A stretch of DNA of 64,000 bases, from the NCBI RefSeq assembly GCF_001700435.1, contig NZ_LYPC01000011.1, positions 248,001-312,000 of the forward strand, read 5' to 3'. Origin of the DNA: Paenibacillus pectinilyticus (GTDB lineage: Bacteria > Bacillota > Bacilli > Paenibacillales > NBRC-103111). Under the pieces are notes generated by a model. The model made no database searches and was not told the DNA's origin. It saw nothing but the letters and a program-made list of their open reading frames with translations. Position 1 is the stretch's first letter, and each line of letters starts with the position of its first letter. Positions 43,371-52,590 of the stretch are shown one piece after another. The position numbers and the translations under genes were made by a program.

Positions 43371-43394
43371 AAATATACATTTTATTGTATATTT
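43371..43394. promoter_or_regulatory. Probable YhfZ operator, copy 2 (before the ABC importer)
   Basis: AAATATACA-TTTTAT-TGTATATTT has perfect 9-bp arms and a 6-nt spacer. A weaker similar element (AATATATG...TTTGTATTTT) lies at 43469-43487. The arms match those before yhfZ. Confidence 0.75.
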
Positions 43395-43603
43395 GTTTTT
43401 AATGAAAGCCCGCCTGAGTGGGAGGCAAGCTTGGGGCGTTTTTGGTGGCAGTTCTTCGCTGGTGTGTTGAATATATGTTTTTTTGTATTTTGAACTTAGG
43501 TACATAGTATCATTGATTTCGCCACTTGTAAATCGGTGTTTTGAAAATAAATGGTTGCGCTTTCCTCTTAGGATGCGTGCCGCGATAACAACATGCGAAG
43601 AAA

Positions 43604-43781
43604 CGGAACGTCATTCCACTAATGCCCTCGAAAGCTGTGATGTCGGATGGATACGGAACGTGGTTCCACTATGAGTCCGAAATCAGCCTAAAAACCTTCA
43701 AAAGCATACAAATAGCGTCCTGACGTTCCGTAAATTTCGGGAAATGCTCAAATGCAGCTAAATAAGGGAACCACGTTCCGC
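43604..43781. repeat. Intergenic repeat family 3 (CGGAACGTGGTTCC)
   Basis: Four copies of a 16-bp motif in 180 bp. Two are on the plus strand (CGGAACGTCATTCCAC at 43604 and CGGAACGTGGTTCCAC at 43654). Two are inverted (GACGTTCCG at 43722, partial, and GGGAACCACGTTCCG at 43766). The whole 43400-43890 gap otherwise shows no gene. Inverted arrangement of the copies could form a large cruciform or RNA hairpin. Confidence 0.65.
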
Positions 43782-43890
43782 ATCTCGCGCCCGCTGCCTT
43801 GCGACTGGCCCTGCACGTGCCCCCGGCCACTTACTTCTATGATAGCTTGACAGCGTTCAGCCCCTGAATGTGGCGTGCTCGACCTAGCAT

Positions 43891-44853
43891 CTACCGATTC
43901 CGTTGAGCTTGGGCCTGCATCTCGTTCTTATACCATCGCACCGTATGCCTAATCGCTTCTTCATGTGGGGTCGTCGTTTGTGGTCCAAAAACAGCGACAA
44001 ACTTACTATGATCGAGGACGAAAGGATGCTCGAACTCGTAGAGCATCTCTTTGAGCTCCCTCAGCATCGGATGAAAAAGACCGATCATCGTTACCATCCC
44101 ACGGGAGGTGGTGCGGATTTTGCTCGCGGAGCCCAGCTCGTCGAAAATCAACCCTAGCATTTCGCGCGTGGTGAGCGTCTTCGCGCTCGGTATGTGCCAA
44201 GCTTCGCCTAAAGCGCGGTCCTCTTGACCGAGGGTCACGAGCCCTTTGGCGAAGTCATCAATGTACGTGTAGGTATGCGGGACGTCCAAGCTGCCTAATA
44301 GATCTACCGGCTTGCCCTGCAAGGCGAAGCCAAAGACACGCTCGCCCAAGGAGGACTCCTTCACGCCTGGGCCGTAGAAGTCCGAGGCACGGCCGATCGC
44401 CACGCGGACCTTCCCGGATTGGTGCGCATGCAGCAAGGCTTCCGCCATCTGGGCGCGTGTGAGTCCCTTTTTACCCGTCGCACGGTGAGGCAAGTTCTCG
44501 GTTAATGGCTGATCCACTTGGCCGTACATGTACAGGTTATCGCCGTAGACCAGCTTCGCACCCGCAGCAGCAGCGCCCTCCATAATCCCCTGCGTTAGTG
44601 CTGGGAATTGGGTCGGCCAGTTCGTATAGCCTGGATGGGCACAATGGTAGACCACCGAGGCATCTTGGCACAACGCTATCGCTTCATCAAGCTGCGAGGC
44701 GTCCCCTCTCGCTACTTCTACCGCTGCCTCTTCGGACAGCCTGCCGCTGCGATTCACCATGCGAATCCGCTCCACCCCGCGCCGCTTCAATTCCCGCATA
44801 ACCGCCATTCCTAATGGCCCCGTTCCAAAAATCACATGCACCTGTTTACTCAT
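43891..44853 (-). CDS. NAD-dependent epimerase/dehydratase family protein
   Basis: A 320-residue extended short-chain dehydrogenase. The N-terminal Rossmann motif is FGTGPLGMAVMRELKRRG (G-x-G-x-x-G), followed by SVVYHCAHPGYTNWP and LVYGDNLYMYGQV. The usual YxxxK active-site pair is not obvious after the DNLYMYG segment, although ATGKKGLTRAQMAE follows. ATG 44853 has GAGGGGG upstream. It lies 87 bp downstream of the MerR gene on the same strand; substrate unknown. Confidence 0.82.
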   Translation of the reverse strand: MSKQVHVIFGTGPLGMAVMRELKRRGVERIRMVNRSGRLSEEAAVEVARGDASQLDEAIALCQDASVVYHCAHPGYTNWPTQFPALTQGIMEGAAAAGAKLVYGDNLYMYGQVDQPLTENLPHRATGKKGLTRAQMAEALLHAHQSGKVRVAIGRASDFYGPGVKESSLGERVFGFALQGKPVDLLGSLDVPHTYTYIDDFAKGLVTLGQEDRALGEAWHIPSAKTLTTREMLGLIFDELGSASKIRTTSRGMVTMIGLFHPMLRELKEMLYEFEHPFVLDHSKFVAVFGPQTTTPHEEAIRHTVRWYKNEMQAQAQRNR

Positions 44854-44940
44854 TCTTCATGCCCCCTCGTCTTCGATACCTTAACGATATTGTCTACCGT
44901 AGTGAGAGAGTCAAGAGACATTTCGAAAATAAGCGGCGGC

Positions 44941-45786
44941 CTATTTGGATATGGGGACTTGCAGTTCCACGACCACATTGTTGTAATCATGAAGATGATT
45001 TTCTCTGCCGAACAAATGCAGTTCGCGAACTGGACCAATTTGTGAATAGCCATTCACCCCAAGCCATGTGAAAAGCGCCAAAATGCCCTCCCCCACGCCC
45101 ATGAAAGGGCCCTTGTAGACAAGGCTGGCCACCATCGGCTCTGCTGGGATTTCATAGACAGTGACAGGTCCATTGGGGCGTAGATTGGCTGCAGCATGGA
45201 AGCTGAAAGCTGCCTCGATGTCGAAATTTTCCTCAATGAACTCCGTCATATGATACAAAACGTACTCCTGCTGTAGACTGCTGGCTATGTCACTGCCTCC
45301 TAGCTCCGCTTCGAGTTCATCGAACATACGGCAGCGATAGACAGGCATATCCTGCAGCCGTGGAACAATACGGCGAAGTCCAGCTACGTAGAGTGCCGGC
45401 ACCTGCTTGATCCCCACCTCATAGACTGGCTTCTCGCCAAGCCGTTCCAGCTGATGCAATCTGGACTCGATACGCGCCATTTGCTGCGCAGCCTCATCCA
45501 TTTGATTGGCCAGCTCCGCTTTCTTCTTGTGCATCATGTGATTCATTTCATCCACCGTGAGTGTTTGATCGATCATGGTCGCGATCTCGTCCAGCGAAAA
45601 TCCCGTCTCCTTCAACACCACAATATGATGAATACGAGTGAGCTGGTCATACGTGTAGTAGCGATAGCTTGTCGTGGTGTCGATATAAGCCGGCTTCAGT
45701 AAGCCGCGCTCATCATAATGACGAAGGGTGCGAATGGTTACCTGTGCGATTCTGGAAAAGAGCCCGATTCTAATAAAATTCGTCAT
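44941..45786 (-). CDS. MerR-family regulator with GyrI-like effector domain
   Basis: 281 residues. The MerR helix-turn-helix is RIGLFSRIAQVTIRTLRHYD followed by ERGLLKPAYID; a coiled-coil dimer helix spans ~75-118; the C-terminal part (~125-280) is a GyrI-like/BmrR-type ligand-binding domain (VYEIPAEPMVASLVYKGPF, VVVELQVPISK). Such proteins bind diverse lipophilic cations or drugs. ATG 45786 with GGGAG at 10 nt is preferred over GTG 45795. The downstream SDR gene may be its target. Confidence 0.88.
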   Translation of the reverse strand: MTNFIRIGLFSRIAQVTIRTLRHYDERGLLKPAYIDTTTSYRYYTYDQLTRIHHIVVLKETGFSLDEIATMIDQTLTVDEMNHMMHKKKAELANQMDEAAQQMARIESRLHQLERLGEKPVYEVGIKQVPALYVAGLRRIVPRLQDMPVYRCRMFDELEAELGGSDIASSLQQEYVLYHMTEFIEENFDIEAAFSFHAAANLRPNGPVTVYEIPAEPMVASLVYKGPFMGVGEGILALFTWLGVNGYSQIGPVRELHLFGRENHLHDYNNVVVELQVPISK

Positions 45787-45852
45787 TCGCTGCACACTCC
45801 CATTTGCGTGTTCCTGATATTCCCATTATACGGATTTCATCAGCAAAATGGT

Positions 45853-45865
45853 GTGCAAGTTGCAC
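45853..45865. promoter_or_regulatory. Palindrome upstream of merR
   Basis: GTGCAAGTTGCAC is a perfect inverted repeat around one base, about 67 bp upstream of the merR start. A TATAAT on the minus strand (around 45830) lies between. It is a plausible MerR operator. Confidence 0.45.
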
Positions 45866-46001
45866 CTTGCTTCGGCCTTCAGGAATTACCATTTTAAGCT
45901 AATTCTCAGTGCTCCCTCAGTTTCCCTTCAATTTGGCATGTCATAATCGCCAGTGAGCTTTCTAACATTTATCAATTCGAAGCTTGAGAGGAGGCACGAT
46001 C

Positions 46002-46358
46002 ATGTCGATATCCGGTATTTCATCCACATCCAGCAGCAGCACCTATTCATACTCCTCCAGCTCGACCGAAACAGCTGCTCTTGAGAAGCAAAAAGCCAAG
46101 CTGCAAACGGAGTTAACGAAAGAGCAACAAAGCAAAGACGATCAAAAAACCAAAGATCGGGCTGTGCAGCTCATTCAGCAGCAGATCCAGCAGATTGATC
46201 AGCAAATCGCGCAAGCGAGCTCCAAAGCCAGTAGCAGCGGCAGCCAAGGTCAGCCTGATTCAAGCCCTAGGAACCCAAACAATGCTAGCAATTTGAACAG
46301 CGCTAAGAGTAGTAAAGGGAACGATAATCCTAACGGAACGTTGGATATTCGGATTTAA
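46002..46358 (+). CDS. FlxA-like small Ser/Gln-rich protein
   Basis: 118 residues: a Ser/Thr-rich N-terminus (SSTSSSSTYSYSSSSTET), a long coiled-coil helix (EKQKAKLQTELTKEQQSK and QLIQQQIQQIDQQIAQA), and a disordered Ser/Asn-rich tail. The helix pattern resembles the FlxA-like family. The start ATG 46002 is 7 nt after GAGGAGG. FlxA is flagellar-regulated in enterics; no flagellar genes are nearby here, so the role is unknown. Confidence 0.7.
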   Translation: MSISGISSTSSSSTYSYSSSSTETAALEKQKAKLQTELTKEQQSKDDQKTKDRAVQLIQQQIQQIDQQIAQASSKASSSGSQGQPDSSPRNPNNASNLNSAKSSKGNDNPNGTLDIRI

Positions 46359-46371
46359 CTCGTTACTAAAG

Positions 46372-46400
46372 AAAAAACACCCTCGGCTTGAGGGTGTCTT
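46372..46400. terminator. Bidirectional terminator between convergent genes
   Basis: ACACCCTC-GGCTT-GAGGGTGT hairpin. The minus strand continues with TTTTTTC; the plus strand with CTTCTTG. Confidence 0.88.
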
Positions 46401-46431
46401 CTTGTGTTTACTCGAATGCTTACTAAAGTAT

Positions 46432-47457
46432 CTATTCACCGGATGCGAGGATCGCTTTCTTTGCGGATTCTAGCGCTCCGATGACTTTATCGCACCACAC
46501 ATCAAACTCTGGATCTTCCCGCTGAAGCTCAGGGTTAGCCAAAATGTTAGCGACGGCACGCTTCATCCCTTGGTCAAAGCGCGTTGTTGCCACGAACTCC
46601 GGAACAAGCCGCTTCAGCTTCGCGTTGTCAAACACAACGGAATTCGCCTTATCCCCGAGCAAACCGCCACGGTAGTCCTGCGTGCTCACTGCGTCCAAGA
46701 ACTCGGACGCCACATGCACCGCATGCAGCTTCACGCCAAGCGCATCCGCGATCGCGCCGTAAATCTGATTCCACGTCAGCGTCTCGTCCGAGGTGATGTG
46801 AACGGACTCCCCGATCGCATGGAGATTGCCCATGAGCCCGATGAACCCTTTGGCGAAATCGCTGTTATGCGTCATCGTCCACAGGGACGTACCATCGCCA
46901 TGTATGATCACCGGCTTGTTCTCCAGCATGCGCTTCGCTACTTGCCAGCTTCCTTTACTGCCGTGCACGCCGAGCGGGATCGATCGCTCATCATACGTAT
47001 GGCTCGGCCGAATAATTGTGATCGGGAAGCCTTGCTCCCTATATTGTTTGATCAAGTACTCTTCGCACGCGATCTTATTTCTGGAATATGCCCATAGTGG
47101 GTTGGATAATGGCGTTCCTTCTGTGATCCGGTAATCAGACAACGGCGTTTGATACGCGGAAGCAGAGCTAATGAAGATAAATTGTTTCGTTTTACCCTGA
47201 AAAAGGCGATAATCCCGCTCCAACTGGGACGGCTCGAACGCGATGAAATCCGCAACAACATCGAAGGATAAATCTTCGATCAGCTTGGCCACATAGGCTT
47301 CATCGTTAATATCCGCTTGAAGGATGCGTGCACCCTCGGGTAAATCCGTATTGCGTGTGCCACGATTTAAGAGATACAGTTCGCAGCCAGCGGCTAGTAA
47401 CTGCCGGGTAATTGCCGAGCTGATCGTGCCTGTTCCGCCTATAAATAACGCTTTCAT
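46432..47457 (-). CDS. NAD-dependent epimerase/dehydratase family protein
   Basis: A 341-residue extended short-chain dehydrogenase. The NAD-binding motif is MKALFIGGTGTISS. The segment FIFISSASAYQTP and the Y-x-x-x-K catalytic pair in WAYSRNKIACEEYL are visible, as is ITIIRPSHTYDERSIP. ATG 47457 has GGAGG at 7 nt. It follows the SRPBCC gene by 38 bp, so the two form an operon. It resembles plant-type RNA-binding CSP41-like/mRNA-processing and sugar-epimerase SDRs; the substrate cannot be assigned. Confidence 0.85.
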   Translation of the reverse strand: MKALFIGGTGTISSAITRQLLAAGCELYLLNRGTRNTDLPEGARILQADINDEAYVAKLIEDLSFDVVADFIAFEPSQLERDYRLFQGKTKQFIFISSASAYQTPLSDYRITEGTPLSNPLWAYSRNKIACEEYLIKQYREQGFPITIIRPSHTYDERSIPLGVHGSKGSWQVAKRMLENKPVIIHGDGTSLWTMTHNSDFAKGFIGLMGNLHAIGESVHITSDETLTWNQIYGAIADALGVKLHAVHVASEFLDAVSTQDYRGGLLGDKANSVVFDNAKLKRLVPEFVATTRFDQGMKRAVANILANPELQREDPEFDVWCDKVIGALESAKKAILASGE

Positions 47458-47495
47458 TTCATCGCCTCCGACTTCTCTATGTAGATTGAGCAACG

Positions 47496-47987
47496 TTACT
47501 CCTGTTTCGACAGGTAATCTCCTGTTAGCTGCTTGTACTTCTCATACCACTCACTCCACAACTCTTTACGCGAGGCTATCGTTCTTCCATCCATCAAAGC
47601 TTCAATCACATCGAGACATACATGCCACCCTGCCAAATCCCTTGGCGTATGCGCGGTGATTCGCTGTAACTGTTCCGTGAACAGGAGTCTGCATCCGCCA
47701 TCGGGCTCAGCCGCTAACTCAAAACGGACCCGATCCTCTGCCCATGTGAACGCTAGGACTTCATGCGTCGAAAGCTCGAGAATGTCCATCGGAATAACCT
47801 TGCCATCTGGCATGTTAAACTTTATGATGCCGCCTTCTCGGAGTTCCTCCACTTCAAGCTCAGGAAACCATTGTACCAGCTTATCATTCTCTGTTAACCA
47901 CGACCATACCTCTTCTACCGTATGTTGCCAATGACGTTCGAATCGAGCTGCGTAGCCATCTTGCGCGGGTTGAAAGTCAGCTAACAT
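47496..47987 (-). CDS. SRPBCC/AHSA1-family protein
   Basis: 163 residues with the START/Bet v1-like fold of AHSA1 proteins: FERHWQHTVEEVWSWLTEND, KLVQWFPELEVEELREGG, VLAFTWAEDRVRFELAAEPD. Members have a hydrophobic ligand cavity; function is not predictable. ATG 47987 follows GAGGAGG at 6 nt; the longer frame to 48080 has no ribosome binding site. Confidence 0.82.
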   Translation of the reverse strand: MLADFQPAQDGYAARFERHWQHTVEEVWSWLTENDKLVQWFPELEVEELREGGIIKFNMPDGKVIPMDILELSTHEVLAFTWAEDRVRFELAAEPDGGCRLLFTEQLQRITAHTPRDLAGWHVCLDVIEALMDGRTIASRKELWSEWYEKYKQLTGDYLSKQE

Positions 47988-48114
47988 GGACGTCCTCCTC
48001 GGTCTTTTCCTATGATAAAACACAAACATTGACACTAGTTTCATCTTACCTGTTGCTGCTTGTTCAATCAAGAAATACAAGGACGCGGCAAATGTCCCTC
48101 TAGTCCAAACAGAG

Positions 48115-48146
48115 CAAAAAAGCCAGGGTTAGGGCCCCGGCCTTTC
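48115..48146 (-). terminator. Terminator of the sugar transporter gene
   Basis: On the minus strand AAGGCCGGGG...CCCTGGCTTTTTTGC: a GC-rich hairpin with a T run. Confidence 0.82.
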
Positions 48147-48157
48147 TGTTCTTACAT

Positions 48158-49540
48158 TTATACTTTTTTCGCGGACCATAGAGACTCAATTTCTTCAAGT
48201 GATCTGCCCTTGGTTTCAGGCACAACACGCATGGTGAAGACGAACGTCACGAGGGATAGAATGCCGAAAATCCAGAAGGTCATCGCGGGACCAGCAGAGC
48301 TAAGCATCGGCGGGAAGGTCTGTGACACCACATAATCCGCGATCCATAAGGCCATAGAAGCGATAGCGGTCGCTTTGCCGCGAATACGATTCGGGAATAT
48401 TTCGGACATCACCACCCAAACGACGGGTCCTAAAGATACCGCAAAGGAGGCTACGTAAAGCAGGATAAAGACGAGTACGAGATTCCCCGATGTGTGACCT
48501 GTATGGAATGCAATGCCAATTACAGCTAAACAGATGGTCATCGAAGCGGATCCGACCAACAGCAGCACCTTGCGACCTACTTTATCGATCAGCCATATCG
48601 CAAGAATCGTGAAGAGGAAGTTAATCAGACCAACTAGAATCGTCTGCGTCAGCGCGGCATTGGTGCCTGTGCCTGTTTGTTTGAAAATTTCAGGCGCATA
48701 GTACATGACCGCATTAATTCCTGTAACCTGCTGGAGAATAGCCAAGCCCACCCCAACGATTAAAGCTAGTCGCAGCGCTGGGCTGAACAGTTGACGGATC
48801 GAACCGTCCTCTTGTTTAAAAGATTCCTTAATCTCCAGCACTTCTTTCTTGGCCAATTCTTCGCCATGAATACGAAGCAGGATCGGTAAGGATTCAGCGG
48901 CTCTGCCCTGTTTGATCAGCCATCTTGGGCTTTCGGGTACGAAGAACAACAGAACTAGGAAAATAAGGCCAGGAACAGCACCGAACCCGAACATCCAGCG
49001 CCAGCCAGAAGCAATGTTCCATGCCTCATCAGCATGATTCGCAATGCTGGTATTGATGAAATAAACAAGGAAAATCCCTGTTACTGTAGCAAATTGGTTC
49101 AGCGCCACGAGACGACCGCGATATTTCGCAGGCGCGATTTCCGCGTTATAAAGCGGGCATAAGGTCGACGTAATCCCGATACCGAGTCCGCCGATGATAC
49201 GGGCAATGATGTAGCCTGAGAAGGTATCAGGAATCGCTGATCCAATAGATCCAATTACGAAGAGCAGCGCGGCGGCGATAAGGACTTTTTTCCGACCAAA
49301 ACGATCACTCAGTACGCCGGATGCCGCAGCACCCACGATACAGCCGATAATTAAGCTGGAAACGGCCCAGCCCACCTCCACTTCACTTAAAGAGAAGCGC
49401 TCCTTCATGAAACCAACCGCACCGGAGACAACTGCTGTATCGAAACCGAATAGAAGTCCGCCTAAAGCAGCAACGATCGATACGAGCGTAACGAATTTCA
49501 TGCTAACTTGGCCGCTTGGATTGTTTATATGTGTACTCAC
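48158..49540 (-). CDS. Sugar:H+ symporter of the MFS sugar porter family
   Basis: A 460-residue, 12-helix transporter related to AraE/XylE/GlcP. Signatures: GGLLFGFDTAVVSGA in helix 1, DRFGRKK, PESPRWLIKQGR after helix 6, QQVTGINAVMYYAP in helix 7, DKVGRK, and PETKGRSLEEIE at the end. The best start is GTG 49540 with AAAGGA 8 nt upstream. It is 247 bp downstream of the sensor/kinase/regulator genes, on the same strand and with its own gap, and may be their target. The sugar is probably a pentose or hexose. Confidence 0.92.
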   Translation of the reverse strand: MSTHINNPSGQVSMKFVTLVSIVAALGGLLFGFDTAVVSGAVGFMKERFSLSEVEVGWAVSSLIIGCIVGAAASGVLSDRFGRKKVLIAAALLFVIGSIGSAIPDTFSGYIIARIIGGLGIGITSTLCPLYNAEIAPAKYRGRLVALNQFATVTGIFLVYFINTSIANHADEAWNIASGWRWMFGFGAVPGLIFLVLLFFVPESPRWLIKQGRAAESLPILLRIHGEELAKKEVLEIKESFKQEDGSIRQLFSPALRLALIVGVGLAILQQVTGINAVMYYAPEIFKQTGTGTNAALTQTILVGLINFLFTILAIWLIDKVGRKVLLLVGSASMTICLAVIGIAFHTGHTSGNLVLVFILLYVASFAVSLGPVVWVVMSEIFPNRIRGKATAIASMALWIADYVVSQTFPPMLSSAGPAMTFWIFGILSLVTFVFTMRVVPETKGRSLEEIESLWSAKKV

Positions 49541-49787
49541 CGTGATGTTCCTTTCTGACGTCTGCAGCATGTTCATGCGAGTCTATAATCTTACATTTGG
49601 TGTGAAGCGAGACTCATTATAGCATGGGCTAGAAGTCGGCTGGTGACCCTTTCCCTGCACTTATTTGTGGTTTACCAGCATTAAACCAATCCGCTTGGAG
49701 TTCCCCTCCCATACGCGTCTGCGACTAGCACAATCTTGTCCGAAAATAACAAAATAGTCCTTGCCTCCCGGCATGGACTATTCTTCC

Positions 49788-51155
49788 TTAAAGCCCCGTT
49801 CGGTATTCCGACGGCGTGACGCCTGTTACCTTTTTGAACACACGGCTGAAATAATTCGGATCCCTGTACCCCACCAGATAGCAGACCTCCTTCAGACTCA
49901 GCTGACCTTCGCCGATAAGTTCTTTGGCCCTCTCAATGCGAAGCCGCGTCACATAGTCGATAAAGGTTTCTCCGGTTTGTTGTTTGAATACTTTGCTAAA
50001 ATAGTGCGGGTTCAAATGCACATGCTCGGCGACATCTTCGAGCGAAATGTCCTCCTGGAGTTTCTCTTCGATGTAGGTCACCGCACGGTCCAGTACGGTC
50101 CATGTCTGCTGCTCGCGCTCCTCGCGGATTCGCCTGATGGCTAGCTCCACATAAGTCCGATCTGCGGTATTGTCCGCGACACGTGACTCAGCGGGGCTCC
50201 GCTGCCCTTCCGCGGAGAGTCCTTTCAGCTCGTCAAAGGAGCGGAGATGGCCCCATCTTTTATCATACGTCGCGGCAAAAACAGCCTCAAAATAAGAGGT
50301 GCGGATGCCCTCGATCTCCTTGCGAACAGAGCCAATGCCTATGTTGACGTCGATTTCGCGAGCCTGGCGTAGATGCTCCACGAGCTTCGCACCAAGTGAG
50401 GCAGCTTCGTTGCCTAGGGCCTCGGCTTTCTGCTGAGCCTCGCCCAACAGAAAAATCGCTATGTGCCAATGCACCATCGAGCTGACCACGCATCCGATTC
50501 GGCTTTTGAGGTGACCTTTGGTGAACGTTTTCACTGTCTCATAAATCTTCTTCTTAGCTGCGCCTAACTCCTTATCCGGCACATGTCCCAGCTCTGGCAA
50601 TGCCAGTACGACCGCGCACCCTTGCTCGATGGATAACTCCAAAATATCGGCTAGATAATCAGCATCCGTTTCATTCACGGGATCAGACATGAAGACCAGG
50701 GCCATTTCCGTCTCGGCTAAAGGCAGCAGTTGGAAGAACTTATCCCGCATCGCCAACTCTTCCTCCCGTTTCCGCCCCTCGGTCTCGATCTCTGCTACTA
50801 ATCGTTGCAAAAGTTCGACGATTTGGTCCCGCTTCGCTGGTTTGACCAGATATTCCTTGACCCCTAACGAAAGCGCCTCTTTGGCGTACTCGAATTGCTC
50901 ATAGGCGGTTACTAACACCATTTTCGTCTGCGGATGTCCCCCTTTAATTTCTCGCAAGGCTTCCAAACCTTGAATACCCGGCATGCGGATATCCATTAGG
51001 ATGATGTGCGGTCGGTGTTCATCGGCCTTCTGAATTGCGACGCGGCCATTCTCCGCATGCATCACCTCGAACGTATTCGGCATCATGCGGTTCACGATCC
51101 ATTCGATCCCTTCCCGCTCTAAAGCCTCATCATCGGCGATGAGTAGTCGGTACAT
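49788..51155 (-). CDS. Response regulator with AraC output domain, YesN type
   Basis: 455 residues. The receiver domain (1-120) has the acidic pair in LLIADDEALERE, phospho-acceptor Asp55 (ILMDIRMPG), and Lys in EYLVKPAK. A middle region (~130-330) is unassigned. The C-terminal AraC DNA-binding domain (~350-455) shows ISLEDVAEHVHLNPHYFSKV, then FKQQTGETFIDYVTRLRIER, and GYRDPNYFSRVFKKVTG. ATG 51155 lies inside the kinase gene (26-nt overlap) and follows GGAGG, so it is coupled to the kinase. Confidence 0.93.
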   Translation of the reverse strand: MYRLLIADDEALEREGIEWIVNRMMPNTFEVMHAENGRVAIQKADEHRPHIILMDIRMPGIQGLEALREIKGGHPQTKMVLVTAYEQFEYAKEALSLGVKEYLVKPAKRDQIVELLQRLVAEIETEGRKREEELAMRDKFFQLLPLAETEMALVFMSDPVNETDADYLADILELSIEQGCAVVLALPELGHVPDKELGAAKKKIYETVKTFTKGHLKSRIGCVVSSMVHWHIAIFLLGEAQQKAEALGNEAASLGAKLVEHLRQAREIDVNIGIGSVRKEIEGIRTSYFEAVFAATYDKRWGHLRSFDELKGLSAEGQRSPAESRVADNTADRTYVELAIRRIREEREQQTWTVLDRAVTYIEEKLQEDISLEDVAEHVHLNPHYFSKVFKQQTGETFIDYVTRLRIERAKELIGEGQLSLKEVCYLVGYRDPNYFSRVFKKVTGVTPSEYRTGL

Positions 51156-52590
51156 CTCTTTCCTCCTTTCCTTCGGCGGGAAGACGAAGATATACTGTCG
51201 TTCCCTGACCAGGATTACTCTGGATCTGGACGAGATCCTTTTTGCCATAAAATAAAGCTAATCGCTTGAACACATTCCTCGTCCCTAGGCCTGTGGATTG
51301 ACCTTGGCTCGGCTCATGCTGAGGATCGGCATCGAAGTCGAGCAAGGAGGCTCGAACCTTCTCGCTCATCCCGACCCCATTATCGGAAATCGCGACAAGC
51401 GTCTCTCCTTTTCCACTTGTAATCTTCAGCTGGATGACCGCCCCGGCCTCCATGCCTTCGATGCCATGAACGAACACATTCTCCAATATGGGCTGCAAGG
51501 TGAGCATCGGCACCGAAACATCAAGCCCGCTCTCATCGATCTCTGTCACGAATTGAATGCGATTGCGAAATCTAGCCTGCTGAATCGTAAAATACTGCTT
51601 CGCATGCTCAACCTCATCCTTCAGTCTCACGGGTCGATCCAGCTTTCGCAGATTGTAGCGCAGCAGATTCGACATTGTGACCGTTAGGTCGCTCGTTTGC
51701 TCAGCACCCTCCAGCAGGGCGAGCTTCGACAACACATTCAAAGAATTGAAGAGGAAGTGCGGGTTCATTTGATTTTGCAACACTTCGAGCTCCATCTCTT
51801 TCAGCTGCTTGTCCTTCTCCAACCCTTCGGTTTCCTTCACAATGAGCGCTTTGAGATGTTCCTGCATCTGTACGAAAGCCCGCTCCAATACGCCAAACTC
51901 AGGGTATGCGCTCATTTGCGGCAGCGGTGCATCTAGGTTGCCATCCGACATTTGTTGAGCCACGTGGACTAACTGCCTGATTGGCCTGGAAATGCCCAGC
52001 GAAATACGGTACGCCAGTACGATGCTGATCAGGGTGTTGAGGATGAAAATAACGACGCCCCACCGATTCATCCCTTCCGTATGGATCAAAATCTGTCGAT
52101 AAAGCGGCTGATAATAGCTTAACTCTAAATCGATCAGCTGGTAGCCTTCCTCCTGAATGAACGTCGCTGTGTGCTCCGCCTCTTCGTAGAAGGAGGTATA
52201 AGCTAGGGCGTCCGGGCTATTGGCGGCTTGGATGACACTTGCTTCCTGCGTGATAAAGGTGTCGATCATATGCGTGTAGCTCTGAAAAATGAGATCAGTA
52301 GCTGGTAGTGTGCTCTGAATCGCTAGTTTCTGCTGCAGCCCCTGTAAGTCTTCCCTCTGATGTAAGAACGCCAGACGGCTATCCTCACTCCGATCCACCA
52401 AGTAAACGTTCATCGCGCGGAGATTATCCTGGGTTTGCCCTGCCATTTGCTTGTACAAGAGTACCCGATCGAGCATCACATTGTAACTTTGCTGGACGGC
52501 TCTCCCGCTATGAAAGATGAAGAATGAAACCGCATTGTTCAAAATAAATAAAACCGGCAACACGATAAATAGCATTCTGCGTATGTTCAT
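51130..52590 (-). CDS. Sensor histidine kinase, YesM/LytS-like
   Basis: 486 residues: one helix at ~5-27, an extracytoplasmic sensor (~30-175), a second helix (~176-196), HAMP, then the His_kinase domain with His278 in NPHFLFNSLNV. The ATP-binding motifs are PILENVFVHG (N box), ISDNGVGM (G1) and STGLGTRNV (G2). Its ATG overlaps the stop of the binding-protein gene by 4 nt. It probably works with that protein on the outer face and with the AraC-type regulator inside. Confidence 0.92.
   Translation of the reverse strand: MNIRRMLFIVLPVLFILNNAVSFFIFHSGRAVQQSYNVMLDRVLLYKQMAGQTQDNLRAMNVYLVDRSEDSRLAFLHQREDLQGLQQKLAIQSTLPATDLIFQSYTHMIDTFITQEASVIQAANSPDALAYTSFYEEAEHTATFIQEEGYQLIDLELSYYQPLYRQILIHTEGMNRWGVVIFILNTLISIVLAYRISLGISRPIRQLVHVAQQMSDGNLDAPLPQMSAYPEFGVLERAFVQMQEHLKALIVKETEGLEKDKQLKEMELEVLQNQMNPHFLFNSLNVLSKLALLEGAEQTSDLTVTMSNLLRYNLRKLDRPVRLKDEVEHAKQYFTIQQARFRNRIQFVTEIDESGLDVSVPMLTLQPILENVFVHGIEGMEAGAVIQLKITSGKGETLVAISDNGVGMSEKVRASLLDFDADPQHEPSQGQSTGLGTRNVFKRLALFYGKKDLVQIQSNPGQGTTVYLRLPAEGKEERDVPTTHRR

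Noticed and set aside
44598..45071. Plus-strand frames opposite the SDR and MerR genes
   Set aside because: Shadows of minus-strand genes; no ribosome binding sites.
49600..49640. Possible CcpA cre site upstream of the sugar symporter gene (TGAAGCGAGACTCA)
   Set aside because: Does not fit the cre consensus in spacing or symmetry.
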